Assembly (NCBI RefSeq): GCF_020360975.1
Contig: NW_025408667.1
Coordinates: 1,984,001-2,048,000 of the forward strand
Origin: Hirsutella rhossiliensis
Lineage: Eukaryota > Ascomycota > Sordariomycetes > Hypocreales > Ophiocordycipitaceae
Direction: 5' to 3'
Length of the DNA stretch: 64,000 nucleotides
Below the pieces are notes generated by a model, which made no database searches, was not told the origin of the DNA, and saw only the letters and a program-made list of their open reading frames with translations. Position numbers and translations under genes: made by a program. Shown here piece after piece: positions 47,701 through 57,447 of this stretch (the first letter of the stretch is position 1; every line of letters begins with the position of its first letter).

Positions 47701-48380
47701 CTTTATTTCCTCCTATTAAGGCATAGGTATTATTAAAATAAGATTGGGATAGTATATTTACCCCTAATTCGGGTATATAAAAGCAGTCTCGAAGGATATA
47801 CCTTTTTCTACTATGCGGGAACTTAAATACTAAGTCCCCCTTTCCTTTTACTAATATAAAGGAAGCTTTTCCCTAGCAAACTTTAGACTTAATTTCTTTA
47901 TAGTTAATAAGGAAATTCTTATTAGATACTATATGCCTAGTAGCTCCGGTATTATATATAAAATCAAAGATCCTTTTATTCTTATGACTAGAAATCCTCC
48001 TTCTCTTGCCTTTAAGACTAATTCCTTTATTCTAGGAATCGAGGCTTTTAGAGGTCCTAAAAGAGAGTCTTTATTAGCTTCTGCTATAGGGGTAATTATA
48101 GAGGTTAAAATTACCTCTAAATCCTTAGACGTATACATAGGGGTCGGGGCCCTAGAGAGGTCTATAAGGTCGATATCTAGGTCTATATTTTCTTCTTACG
48201 AAGCTATATTTAAGACCTTATTACTATCTTCCGAATCGGACTCTAGCTCGGTAATTCGAGCCTTCCTTCTTTTATTAGTAGTAGAAATACTACTAGAAGG
48301 GGATTTCTTCCTAGAAGAAGAAGAAGAAGAAGATTTTCTCTTCTTAGAAATTCGAGTCCTATCGTCATTTTTTCCTTTAT
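44754..48380 (-). pseudogene. Copia-A copy 2 pol: protease, integrase, RT, RNase H
   Basis: Minus strand. Protease: NTGATRHIV at about 47960-47930 (catalytic Asp to Asn). Integrase: a zinc-binding region near 47550-47400, then core and C-terminal parts, present here but deleted in copy 1. RT: AIYVDDFLIVGPS with both Asp at about 45735-45695, and the INAF...DLPIGY block near 46045-45990. RNase H: STCEAEYIG near 45105-45080. The last 285 bases (45038-44754) are open and carry LTDNTTAIKLAENPEFHKRS and LEDNIADIFTKEL, ending at a TAA (44754-44756) after GLSLI. Scattered stops and frame slips elsewhere prevent a full polyprotein. Confidence 0.88.
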
Positions 48381-49110
48381 TTAATACCTAATAAGCGGGA
48401 GCCTTATTCGGGTGTAATTTATAGCAATTTGCTATAAAATGCCCTAGTTTTTTGCATTCCTTACAATAAGGAGTATCCGTAGAATTTCTATGGGATTTCC
48501 AAGGCTTCCTTCGTATTAGGAAGGCTTTCTCCGAAGATTCGTCTATATCCTCTATTCTTCTAGCTTCGTCTAAAAGACTAGCTGTAAGGGTTTCGAGGGT
48601 AAACGCCGTAGAATTATGCCTAAGGCTCTACGTAATATTTATAATATAGCTTCTAAATTCCTTATTAAGGCAATTAAGAATCCATGCTATAAGAACAACT
48701 TCTGGAATTTCTATATTACGGGATTTTAAATCCTCGTAGATTTCCTTTACCTTATAAAGGTATTTCTCTAAATCAGAGTCCGAGGGACTAAGATTAAAGA
48801 GCTGCTTAATAAGCAGATAATTCGACGAAAAGTTCGACGGATTATATAGCTTTTTAAGCTCATCCCACGCTTCTTTAGCATTTTTTAGATGCCGAATTTG
48901 CATTAAGGGACCATCTTCGACTCGAAGGAATATCATAGATAAAGCCTCCGTAGTCTATATATGATTTGCTTGCTCTAGAGCAGCAATAAGCTTTTCTTTT
49001 ATAAGGATAGCTTCTATCCTCGTAGTCTATAAGGTATAATTTGAATTTCCCTTAAGTCTAGTAAATTCGTATTCTTTCTGTCCACCTATTTTATATAAAT
49101 TCGGTATTAT
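48381..49110 (-). pseudogene. Copia-A copy 2 gag
   Basis: Minus strand. UBN2-type Gag is open from 48936 to about 48628, including MIFLRVEDGPLMQIRHLKNA and KEAWDELKKLYNPSNF. Upstream codons to about 49110 contain a few TAG codons at Trp positions. The zinc knuckle at about 48482-48440 is intact: CKECKKLGHFIANC fits CX2CX4HX4C. A Ser/Lys-rich and then acidic tail follows. It would package element RNA. The true start is not certain; in-frame ATG codons upstream of the open segment appear lost. Confidence 0.85.
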
Positions 49111-49264
49111 TTCGTTCGTAGGGATCGAGAAGTCTAGACGGGAGTTTAAGAGCGTAGGAAGGTAAAAGAAGTCGAGTAGAGTTTCGAAAGGAATTTTAAT
49201 TGAATATTTCGACGAGGAATTTCAAAGGTATAAGTAGTTGATTTCCCGGCTTAAAAGGAGCAAG

Positions 49265-49278
49265 CCGGGCTTATAACC
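49265..49278 (-). other. Copia-A copy 2 primer binding site
   Basis: GGTTATAAGCCCGG on the minus strand directly after the 5' LTR, followed by a CCCGGCTT...AAGCCGGG stem (49244-49269). Confidence 0.72.
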
Positions 49279-49846
49279 TCTAAAGGTATATGAGCAAAAG
49301 CGGAATTTTAGGAAATCAAGGAATCACGTAAGACTACGTGATAGAGAGGAAGAAGGAGTATAAGGTAGGATTTTCAACGGAATTTATTAGTAGTATATTG
49401 GTGTGTGTAAGAGGTGTTGAAGTTGATGATTCTCTATCTATCTACCAGCGGACATGCTGTCTTATATAGACAATTGTAGCTGAACGGAAGAACCTTTCGG
49501 GACCAGATTTAGGCTGCCGTATAGCCCTAAGACTGAGGAATTCCATGATACCTCGAGTGAATCTGGAAGTGTCTTGGTTCCACTGATATTCGTGTTTAAA
49601 GGAGGTTGGTCGTGCCGGTGTTCTTAAGAGGTCTTAGCTAGCATTCTAAGCTAGCTCTGTTCCTTCGATTCCCGATTATACGATAACCGGCAACCCGTTT
49701 AATGCATAATAACATGCAAAATAACGAGCGATTCTTGCTCTATAAGATGAGATTTTGTCTATAATTAATATACTACTTATTGGCTTATATAATCGGGAGA
49801 GTATATTATAGCTGCTTTATTTATAGTAGGAACACCGTTCCTTATA
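49279..49846 (-). repeat. Copia-A copy 2, 5' LTR (568 bp)
   Basis: Partner of 43820-44387; the outer end is followed by TSD ATAAG. Confidence 0.95.
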
Positions 49847-49851
49847 ATAAG

Positions 49852-49859
49852 GCGCTTAT
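49852..49859 (+). pseudogene. Eight bases of gypsy-H protease between two insertions
   Basis: GCG followed by CTTAT is all that separates the copia-A TSD from gypsy-C. With both elements and one TSD each removed, the host reads ATAAGGCGCTTATATAAG and the protease frame continues (Asn-Lys-Ala-Leu-Ile). Confidence 0.75.
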
Positions 49860-50345
49860 TATAACGACCGGTGTTATTCCTAAGGGATAAACCTATCGAG
49901 GGGTTTATGTTGGCAGATATAATAGGGCGTGGTCTAAGCAATGATATATATGTCACGTTAGTGATGAGTCGGAGGTCGTAGACCGTAGACTATAACTAGG
50001 TAATTAAGTAATCGGAATTAGAGATAAGATCGTGATAGAGATCGTAATAATTATGTTAAAAGCTAGAGAGCTATCTATCTAAAGGAGTGAAAGTAGGTGG
50101 CTATATATACCCGTAGAGACTGTCCTTAGATCACGGTCCTAGCCGTGATCCCCTTCGTGGCTCACTATGGCTCACTCGTGAGCTATGCTCCTAAATAGTG
50201 ATCTATCTATACAAGGCTCACTTAGCTCACGTACGCTCTAGGTGAGCTAAGCCTAAGTGACTTCTCGTCCCGACTATTATTCCGAGCCGCCTTATCACGT
50301 GAACGAGGCCGGCTCTCCTGCGGCCCGCTAACCGTGGTCGTAACA
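49860..50345 (-). repeat. Gypsy-C 3' LTR (486 bp)
   Basis: Contains three short perfect hairpins near its U3 start: 50129-50150 (8-bp arms), 50170-50183 (6-bp arms) and 50221-50251 (10-bp arms). Read on the plus strand, this LTR also lies directly upstream of the antisense gene. Confidence 0.94.
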
Positions 50346-50572
50346 CGATGTCTCCCCTCCTTTTGGTCTTATCCGCAAGACCTGCTGCTGCTATAGCCGC
50401 CGTGTATAAATATACCCTTATCGCGCGTATATGTGTTCCCCGTTTTCGTCCTTTCTATCCCTTAGGATATACTACTAATAGTATATCTAGTCGCGTGTCG
50501 AAGGATCGTTCTCGTAAGACCCTTAAGCGTATTCGTTTAGCTAAGTCTATTAATCGTCTTAGTTTCGACGTT

Positions 50573-51109
50573 ATGCCGTGTTCTTTCTGTTCGTCGCGCG
50601 GCTTCCGCTGCAAAATGCTGGAGAAATCTTCTAAGTGTGCCGAATGCGTGCGGCGGGGTCGTTCCTGCGATGCGTCGGGCGTGGCGATCAGCTCTCGTAG
50701 GTGACTTCGTTGTCCTGCCTATTGTTTGCAGCTAACGTGTCTCCTAGTGTCCCGAATAAATCTAGAGTCCGATCGATTAGATAAAGAAGAAGAAATTACT
50801 AAGGAGCGAATGTTAAAAGCTTAAGCCGACCTAAACGAAGCCTTGGCTCGTTTAGCGCGGCTTCGCCGTTAAAAGCGCTAGCTAAAGACGAAGGGTACCG
50901 AGATAGTCCGTCGGGGCCTTCGTTCCTTAGATGACCTTAACGAGGCTGAGCGCTAAGAATCTAAAGCGGTAGTCGATGTTTAGTCTATAGGTGGATTTAA
51001 TATAATTGATTGGAATACTGTTGGTTCGTTGGGCGATTTTACGATGCCTAGGGTAGATTTTGCTAGTAGAACTATCGAAGCAGAGAACCGTAGTAGGTTA
51101 AGTGCTTAA
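50573..51109 (+). pseudogene. Antisense Zn2Cys6-type zinc-cluster and coiled-coil gene in gypsy-C
   Basis: Two plus-strand exons. Exon 1 (50573-50696) starts ATG-Pro-Cys and encodes CX2CX6CX8CX2CX6C with all six Cys kept, which fits the fungal Zn2Cys6 binuclear cluster spacing. An intron at 50697-50747 has GTAGGT donor, GCTAAC branch and CTCCTAG acceptor. Exon 2 continues in frame with an acidic/Leu-rich coiled coil (DLNEALARLARLRR, RGLRSLDDLNEAE) and an FNIIDWNTVGSLGDF-like tail, ending at 51107-51109. Five in-frame TAA/TAG sit at Gln positions in exon 2. An upstream in-frame ATG at 50348 would add 75 residues. The 3' end overlaps the pol chromodomain on the other strand. I recall similar zinc-cluster/coiled-coil proteins as unnamed fungal proteins. 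Nucleic-acid binding is inferred. Confidence 0.8.
50697..50747 (+). other. Predicted 51-nt intron of the antisense zinc-cluster gene
   Basis: GTAGGT at the 5' end, GCTAACG 17 to 11 nt before the 3' end, and CTCCTAG at the 3' end. Removing it joins the zinc cluster to the coiled-coil frame; no other local GT-AG pair that I tried keeps that frame. Confidence 0.65.
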
Positions 51110-54100
51110 GTGGTTCCCAGGTATTTTCCTCTAGCCCGTATCCCTTCTACTTAATAAGGTATTCCTATTACTAACCTTGTTTTCTTATATCTAGTATTTA
51201 TTCGGCTTCGTATTCTTAATTATTATCGACTTCGATTTTATCCTATAGTTTAGCGTTTCGTAGTGCTGGTTCTAATAATAAGATATGAAATATCGGGTGT
51301 ATCCGTATTATTATTGGTAGCGAAAGTTCGTAGTTAACTTTTAAAATGGTTTTCTTGACCTTAAACGGTCTAAGTTTCTTAAAATCTAATTTATTGCTTA
51401 GTCGTTTTATTTTAATATTTCGTCGTACGAGGTAGACTATATCTCCCTCTCGAAAGATTAGTCCCTATAATCTTTTCCGATTATAGTAAGTAGATATTCG
51501 TTCTCTAACGAATTGCAGTTCTTATTGCATTTCTTTATGCAATTTTCGTAGCTAATCTACTTATAGTATCGCTCGTTCCGCTTATAGTCCTTATCGAGTA
51601 ACCTTAAATGCTTCTAGGTTATATCCGTAATTAGCGTATGCTGGTAAGAGCTTAGTTATTTCTGTGACTAAGCTATTATAAGCTAGTTGCGCTATTGGTA
51701 GCTATTTAACCTAATCGTTTTATTCGTAGCTAATATAGCATCGTAAATATTATTTAAGCGTTTAGTTAAGTCGTTCCGTTTATCTATCTATTTATAGGTA
51801 ATAAGCTATACTAAGCTTATGTTTCGTCCCTAATTATGCTATAAGAGCTTGCTAAAACTTAGCTATAAATATACTTCCTCTATTAGAGACAATCTTGTTC
51901 GGTAGTCCGTGATTGCTAATAATTATTCGTAGGAATATATATACTAGCTCTTCCGTATTACTTACTTCTTTATACGGTAAAAAGTATCCGTACTTCGTTA
52001 ATCTATCGGTAATAACGAATATACTATCGTACTTAACGTTAGTTATAGGTTCTTTTAACGGTAGTAGCTTTATAATATAGTCGAAAGCTATTAAATCCTA
52101 TGGTTTCTCTAGTACTAGTAGCGGTTGCAATTTTCTATATAGTTTATGTCGTTTAGCTTTACTTCGTGCGCAAAGTTTATATTCTTTAATAACTTATCGT
52201 ACTACTTCTTTAAGCTATAGGAAGTTATATTATCGTCTAATCCGTTCTATTATTCTTTAGATTCCTTAGTGTCTATGTGTTAGATGTTTATATATATCTT
52301 ATATAACTTTATCTCGTAATTCTAGTAGTATCTAGATTTTGTTTTTATATATTAGAACTTCTAAATATTCTATATCGCATCCATTTAGTGCTTTATGTTC
52401 TTTTATCTATTTTAGGATCTTCTAGTATATCGAGTTATCGGGTTATACTTTAAATATTGTGTTTAGCTATCGTTGCTAGTAGTTCCCGTTTTCGTTGATT
52501 TCTAGGAGCTGTCCTTTCGCTATAGGTGCCCTTATATCGTAGTTACTTCGTCGACTAAGGGTATTAGCTCGACCGTTTTCTATTCCTTTTCTATAGATTA
52601 TTTCGTAGTCGAATTCCGATAAATATTCGGCCTATCGGATCTATCGTCCGTTTAACTATTGCGTCGTTGCAAAATATAAGATATTCTTATAATCTATATA
52701 GACCTTAACTTTATATTTGCTTCTAAGAAGGTAGTATCGAAATTCCTTAAAAGCTTAAATAATTGCGAGGAATTCTTTATCGTAGATAGGGTAATTAAGT
52801 TCTACGCTATATAGCTTTTTCGAGTAGAATGCAATTAGTCGTAGTCTTCCTTTATCGTCTTTTTATCCGATTTATGCTCCTAGAGCAAAGTCTAATGCAT
52901 CGGTTTCGAGTTCGATTTATCGTTCTAGATCGAAGGTAGTTAAGACTAGTTCTTGCGTAATCGTAGTTTTAATGCATTCGAAAGCTTCGTTAGCTTTATC
53001 GTCCTATATAAATTCTTTTTCCTTCTTCGTTAAGTCGTATAGTAGTGCTATAATTTTTCCGAAATCTTTAATAAATCGTCGGTAGTAATTTGCAAATCCT
53101 AGGAAACTTTATACGTCCTTAACGTTCTTTAGCGTTAGCTATTCTTTAACTAAGTTAATCTTATCTTATTATATACGTATCTCTCTTAGTAAGATCGTAT
53201 ATCCGAGGAAGTCTACTTCCTATATATAGAACTTACTTTTCTCTAGTTTAACTAGTAACTTCGCATTCTAAAGTACGCGGAGTACCTTATAGACGTGTTC
53301 TTTATATTCTTCTAGGGTGTCCGAGAAGATTAGGATATTATCTAGATATACTACTATAAAGATATCTAAGTATTCGCGTAGGATATTATTGATTATCTAT
53401 TAGAAGGTAGCTAGTGCATTTATAAGTCTAAATAGCATTACTAGATATTCGAATAGTCCGAATTTCGTTTTAAAGGCTATTATCTATTCGTATCCCTTTT
53501 TTATGCGTATTAAGTTATAAGCGCCTTTAAGGTCGAGGGCTATAAACTATTTTTTGCTATGTAGTCGATCTCGTAGTTCCGATATAAGCGGTAATAGTAT
53601 TCGGTCCTTTATTATAATATCGTTTAGGCGTCTATAGTCGATAACTAGTCGTAGCTTACCGTTTTTCTTTAAAATAAATATAACTAGATAGCCTGCTTCG
53701 GATATTAATGTTCGTATATATCCTTTTCGTAGATTCTCGTCGAGGTAGTCGCATAGCGTTTATAGTTGCTTTTCGTTTAAGTTATAGATTTTATAGAACG
53801 TCGGCGTTATTCTATCCTTAAGATAAATTTCGTGGTCCTATTAGCTATATTCGGGTAACCCTATCTCGAGTTCTTCCTTAAAGAGTTTATTATATTTCCG
53901 GTATTCCTAGGGGATGTTCTTTATTCTATCTTATAGGCTTTGTTCTTTCTTTTAAGAGCTGGTTTCTCTTAACTCGAGCTCTTTATTAATTTATTTAAGG
54001 TCTTTCCTTAAAGTAGCAATAACTCTTTAGATCTTCGTATTATGTCCTTTATTCTATTTATATCGGATGCTAGGTTATATAGCCGTGTTAGTTAGTACGT

Positions 54101-55800
54101 AGGTCTTATTAGTCGATTTTATTATATCCGCCGGTTCGGTTACTGTTTTCGTTTATATCGCTAAAGCCCGTAATAATTTGCTTAAACGGTTATCCCTTTT
54201 ATCCTATTTAGTAGCTAAATTATCGCAAAATTTTGCTTTCTCCTAAATCTGCTGGTCCTAGAAACTTACGTCTTCGTCCTAACGCAGCTAGCTAGTTTTC
54301 TAGTTAATTAGTAGGTTGCTCTCCTATAGCTATAAAAGCCCTAATATAAGGTCGTGTTCTCTAATGTCTATAATATCGAAGTTAACTCGTTCGTCGTAGC
54401 CCTAGATATTAATATCGAGGTGATTAATCTCTATATTAATAATTCCGTTGTTATAGTTAAAGGCCTCTCCTTCGATATTCGTAAGTTTATATAGATCTAT
54501 CTTATATCTCTATATAAGTCGGTAACGATTAACGACTCTAGGTAAAACGTAATTGCCTATCGCGCCGTAGTCTAAAAGTATATATGCGTGATATCCCGCG
54601 ATTTAGATATCTAATACTATTTAGTCGCTATAGCTTGCCGTTGCTATGTATAGGGTCCTTAGATCTTATCGTGTCGTGCTAGTCTATAGCCCTTTTATAG
54701 ATAGCGTACCTCGTTTTTTGCCTAGTCCTTATTCGTTTTATTTAGGTATTCTTCTTCGATTTATTATTAATATCGTTTCTTTATGTTTTTATCGCGTGGT
54801 GTCGTGTCGGGGCTTAAGAGACTGATTTCTTATAGCCAATCGAAGATTTCTTATTTCTTAACGCTATATCGTTTGCATTATGCTACTTCGTAGTTAATTG
54901 CGTACTATGCTTCGCAATTCTATTCGTTTTCGTACTAAAGGTCGAGTTTTCGTTTAGCGTCTTTCTGTTTTTTACGTAGTGTTTCTATATCGATTCTTCC
55001 TTAGTCGAATGCGGCTTATAGCCTTCGTACGTACTACTAATAATCTTTTAGTGCACCGTTATATCGTTTATGCTATACTTATGCTTTTTCGTGTTTATAA
55101 ACTCTATAGTTTGGGTATACGCATTCGTTATAATCTTCTTTATCGCATTTAATTCGTTGCGTAAGTCTTTAGAAGATTAATAGTTCGGATGCCTTAGAGC
55201 GAGTAGCGCTATGCTATTCCTCTATTTTAGCGTGTTTATAGATTTTATATATCTCCGAAAGACATCTTATTAATAAACCGTAATTATCGCGGCATTTAAG
55301 TAGTGTGCCGTAATTAGGTTCTAATAATATAACTTAGTCGTTCGGGTAGCGTTAATCGATTTTCTAGTAGTCTAGTTCTATGCTTAAGTAGGGTTTCGAA
55401 AGTACTTATCCCTCGAACCTAACTAGGAAGGCGTCGTGTGGTGCCTTTATCTAGAAGTATGTTATGCAATCTAGGTAGATGTATAATATCTATGAAATAT
55501 GCTTATAGTGCTTATAAGTAAGTAGTATTTATAGATCGTCTCTAAATTCTCCTCGTGGTTGCTATTCTCGTTATAGAGCTATAAAGGTGTCGACTACGGC
55601 GATAGCTATAGCGTAGTCTCCTCCGCGTGGTGCCGGTTAATATCGAATTAGTATAGCTTATTGTTTTTCCGTAAGAATTTAAGGTATTTATTAGGTTCTA
55701 ATTTTAAGCATTTCTTTGAATTCTTCGAAGTATAGAGCGTGTTCTCTAATCGTGGCATTTTCCCTTAGTAGCGAGGGTAGTAGTACGAGTTCGTTCTCGT
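51010..55800 (-). pseudogene. Gypsy-C pol: protease region, RT, RNase H, integrase, chromodomain
   Basis: Minus strand. RT begins near 53640; FIALDLKGAYNLIRIKKGYE at about 53555-53495 is a typical Ty3/gypsy block. The catalytic motif reads [11 protein letters not shown] at about 53362-53330 (YLDD changed to YLDN). RNase H lies at about 53050-52570. The integrase core (about 52030-51740) reads YDSIFVITDRLTKYGYFLP, then SNRGSIF (Asp to Asn) and TERLNQTLK-like. A GPF-like RPFKV segment lies near 51370. The chromodomain at about 51235-51090 reads EYEAEQILDIRK and GLEENTWEPLKHL-like, and its end overlaps the antisense gene. The protease boundary is not defined. Confidence 0.87.
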
Positions 55801-56893
55801 CTTCCGTTTCTCTAGGTATTTCTTATTCTTTAGAGCTTATATCGTCGACACTTCGTTATTCCTCCTCGGGTTATTGTCCGAGTTTCGTGAGTATAAGGGC
55901 TGCGTCCGTGTCTTCTTTATTGTATTGTTTATAGACTGCCCGTCGTTATTGTCGTTTTTTGTTTCGCATGTCTTCCTAGAATCGTTTGCCGTTCTTCCTA
56001 ATCTAGTCTTAGGAGACTCCTTTAGGATAGGGGTGTTCCGGTTCTACGAATTTAACTTGTCTCTATATTGCATCCAGATCCATCCTGCCTAGGTTAGTTG
56101 TATAGGCGTAGGCAATAGGAGTTTCGCGCTTTTTCTTATAGTTAGCGCGTCGGCTAAAGTTGTTTCCGTAGGAAGGGTTCTAGTTTCCTCTTCCTTGTTT
56201 CTTTTCTTAGCGTCGCGTATACTATCTATCGTCGATTCATACTACTATAGCAATATAGTCCGAGAGGTTATTAGGTCGATTTTCCTTATAGAGCTCGTCC
56301 TTAACTTCTTCTTTAAGCCCGTCGTAGAATCGTAACATAAGAGGTTCGTCGTCCTAATTAAGTTTTAAGGTAACTTAACGGAACTTCGTAGTATAATCCG
56401 ATGCTAAGATCCTTTATCGGAGTTCTCGAAGTTTTTATTCGGCTTCTCGTTCCTTGTCGGTTATTCCGAATACCTTCGTAATAGCTTCTTCGAATCCTTA
56501 GAAACTGGTAAAGACTTCGTCTATCTCGTTATCTCGTCGTGCTAGTTGGTTGTCGAGAAAGTCCCTTATAATAGGTCTAAACTAGGCGAGTGCCGTTCTA
56601 GATAAACAATTTCCTACGTAGAGTACCTTTTCGACTAGGTCCGAAAGTTTAGTAGGGTAAAACCGGTAGTAGGCCTTAAGTTAGGTGAGAAAGTCTCGAA
56701 GCGTGCTATAAGTACCGTCGAATAGTCCTAGCTATTTTAGTTTAACTGCTTCTCCGAGGTCCCTAACTTATCCGTTGCCTCCTCCGTTCCTAAGTAACTA
56801 TACCTTATATCGAAGGGTGATAATCTCGCGCATTATATCCTAAGGCGACATGGTGGCTCTAGAGTTGGTTGATCTAGCTTACTATGCAGGCAT
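55801..56893 (-). pseudogene. Gypsy-C gag
   Basis: Minus strand from the ATG at 56891-56893, or the in-frame ATG at 56849-56851. A retrotransposon gag domain is clear: LGLFDGTYSTLRDFLTQLKA-like near 56745-56690, then ALAWFRP-like and REAEQKLRELRQRI-like segments down to about 56420, and DDEPLMLRFYDGLKEEVKDE near 56360-56300. I did not find a clean zinc knuckle; a frameshift may hide it. Two plus-strand open stretches inside it (55716-55934, 55874-56092) are antisense shadows. Stops are TAA/TAG. Confidence 0.82.
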
Positions 56894-56954
56894 GTTAATA
56901 GTTGCGATATTACTTAGAGTAACGCGGTATTGCACTAAATAAGAGCTTTTAACG

Positions 56955-57442
56955 TATAACGACCGGTGTTATTCCTAAGGGATAAACCTATCGAGGGGTT
57001 TATATTAGCAGATATAACAGGGCGTGGTCTAAGCAATAATATATATATTACGTTGGTAATAAGTCGGAGGTCGTAGACCGTAGACTATAACTAGGTAATT
57101 AAGTGATCGGAATTAGAGATAAGATCGTAATAGAGATCGTAATAATTATAAATTAAAAGCTAGAGAGCTATCTATCTAAAGGAGTGAAAGTAGGTGGCTA
57201 TATATACCCGTAGAGACTGTCCTTAGATTACGGTCCTAGCCGTGATCCCCTTCGTGGCTCACCATAGCTTACTCGTAAGCTATGCTCCTAAATAGTGATC
57301 TATCTATATAAGGCTCACTTGGCTTACGTACGCTCTAGGTGAGCTAAGCCTAAGTAACTTCTCGTCCCGACCATTGTTCCGAGCCGCCTTGTCACGTGAA
57401 CGAGGCCGGCTCTCCTACGGCCCGCTAACCGTGGTCGTAACA
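56955..57442 (-). repeat. Gypsy-C 5' LTR (488 bp)
   Basis: Pairs with 49860-50345 and ends GTGGTCGTAACA on the plus strand, followed by TSD CTTAT. Confidence 0.94.
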
Positions 57443-57447
57443 CTTAT

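Larger units (their letters stand above)
43820..49846 (-). mobile_element. Copia-A copy 2: full-length Ty1/copia element
   Basis: LTRs at 43820-44387 and 49279-49846, TSD ATAAG at 43815-43819 and 49847-49851. The interior of 4891 bp encodes gag, protease, integrase, RT and RNase H on the minus strand. It retains many CpA/TpG sites and long open segments, so it is one of the youngest insertions, though TAG/TAA stops and a mutated protease Asp show it is not intact. Confidence 0.96.
49860..57442 (-). mobile_element. Gypsy-C: complete Ty3/gypsy chromovirus with an antisense zinc-cluster gene
   Basis: LTRs at 49860-50345 and 56955-57442, TSD CTTAT at 49855-49859 and 57443-57447. On the minus strand the LTR starts TGTTACGACC and ends GGTCGTTATA (CA to TA by RIP). 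The polypurine tract AAAAGGAGGGGAGA abuts the left LTR, so the right LTR is 5'. Order on the minus strand is gag, protease, RT, RNase H, integrase, chromodomain; then a plus-strand gene at 50573-51109. LTR-LTR differences are mainly C/T and G/A. Confidence 0.95.

Noticed and set aside
47933..48391. Plus-strand open frame of 152 codons
   Set aside because: It is antisense to copia-A copy 2 gag-protease; the low-complexity Glu run mirrors the Ser-rich gag tail on the true coding strand.
55716..56092. Two plus-strand open frames of 72 codons
   Set aside because: Both are antisense shadows within the region of gypsy-C gag on the minus strand.
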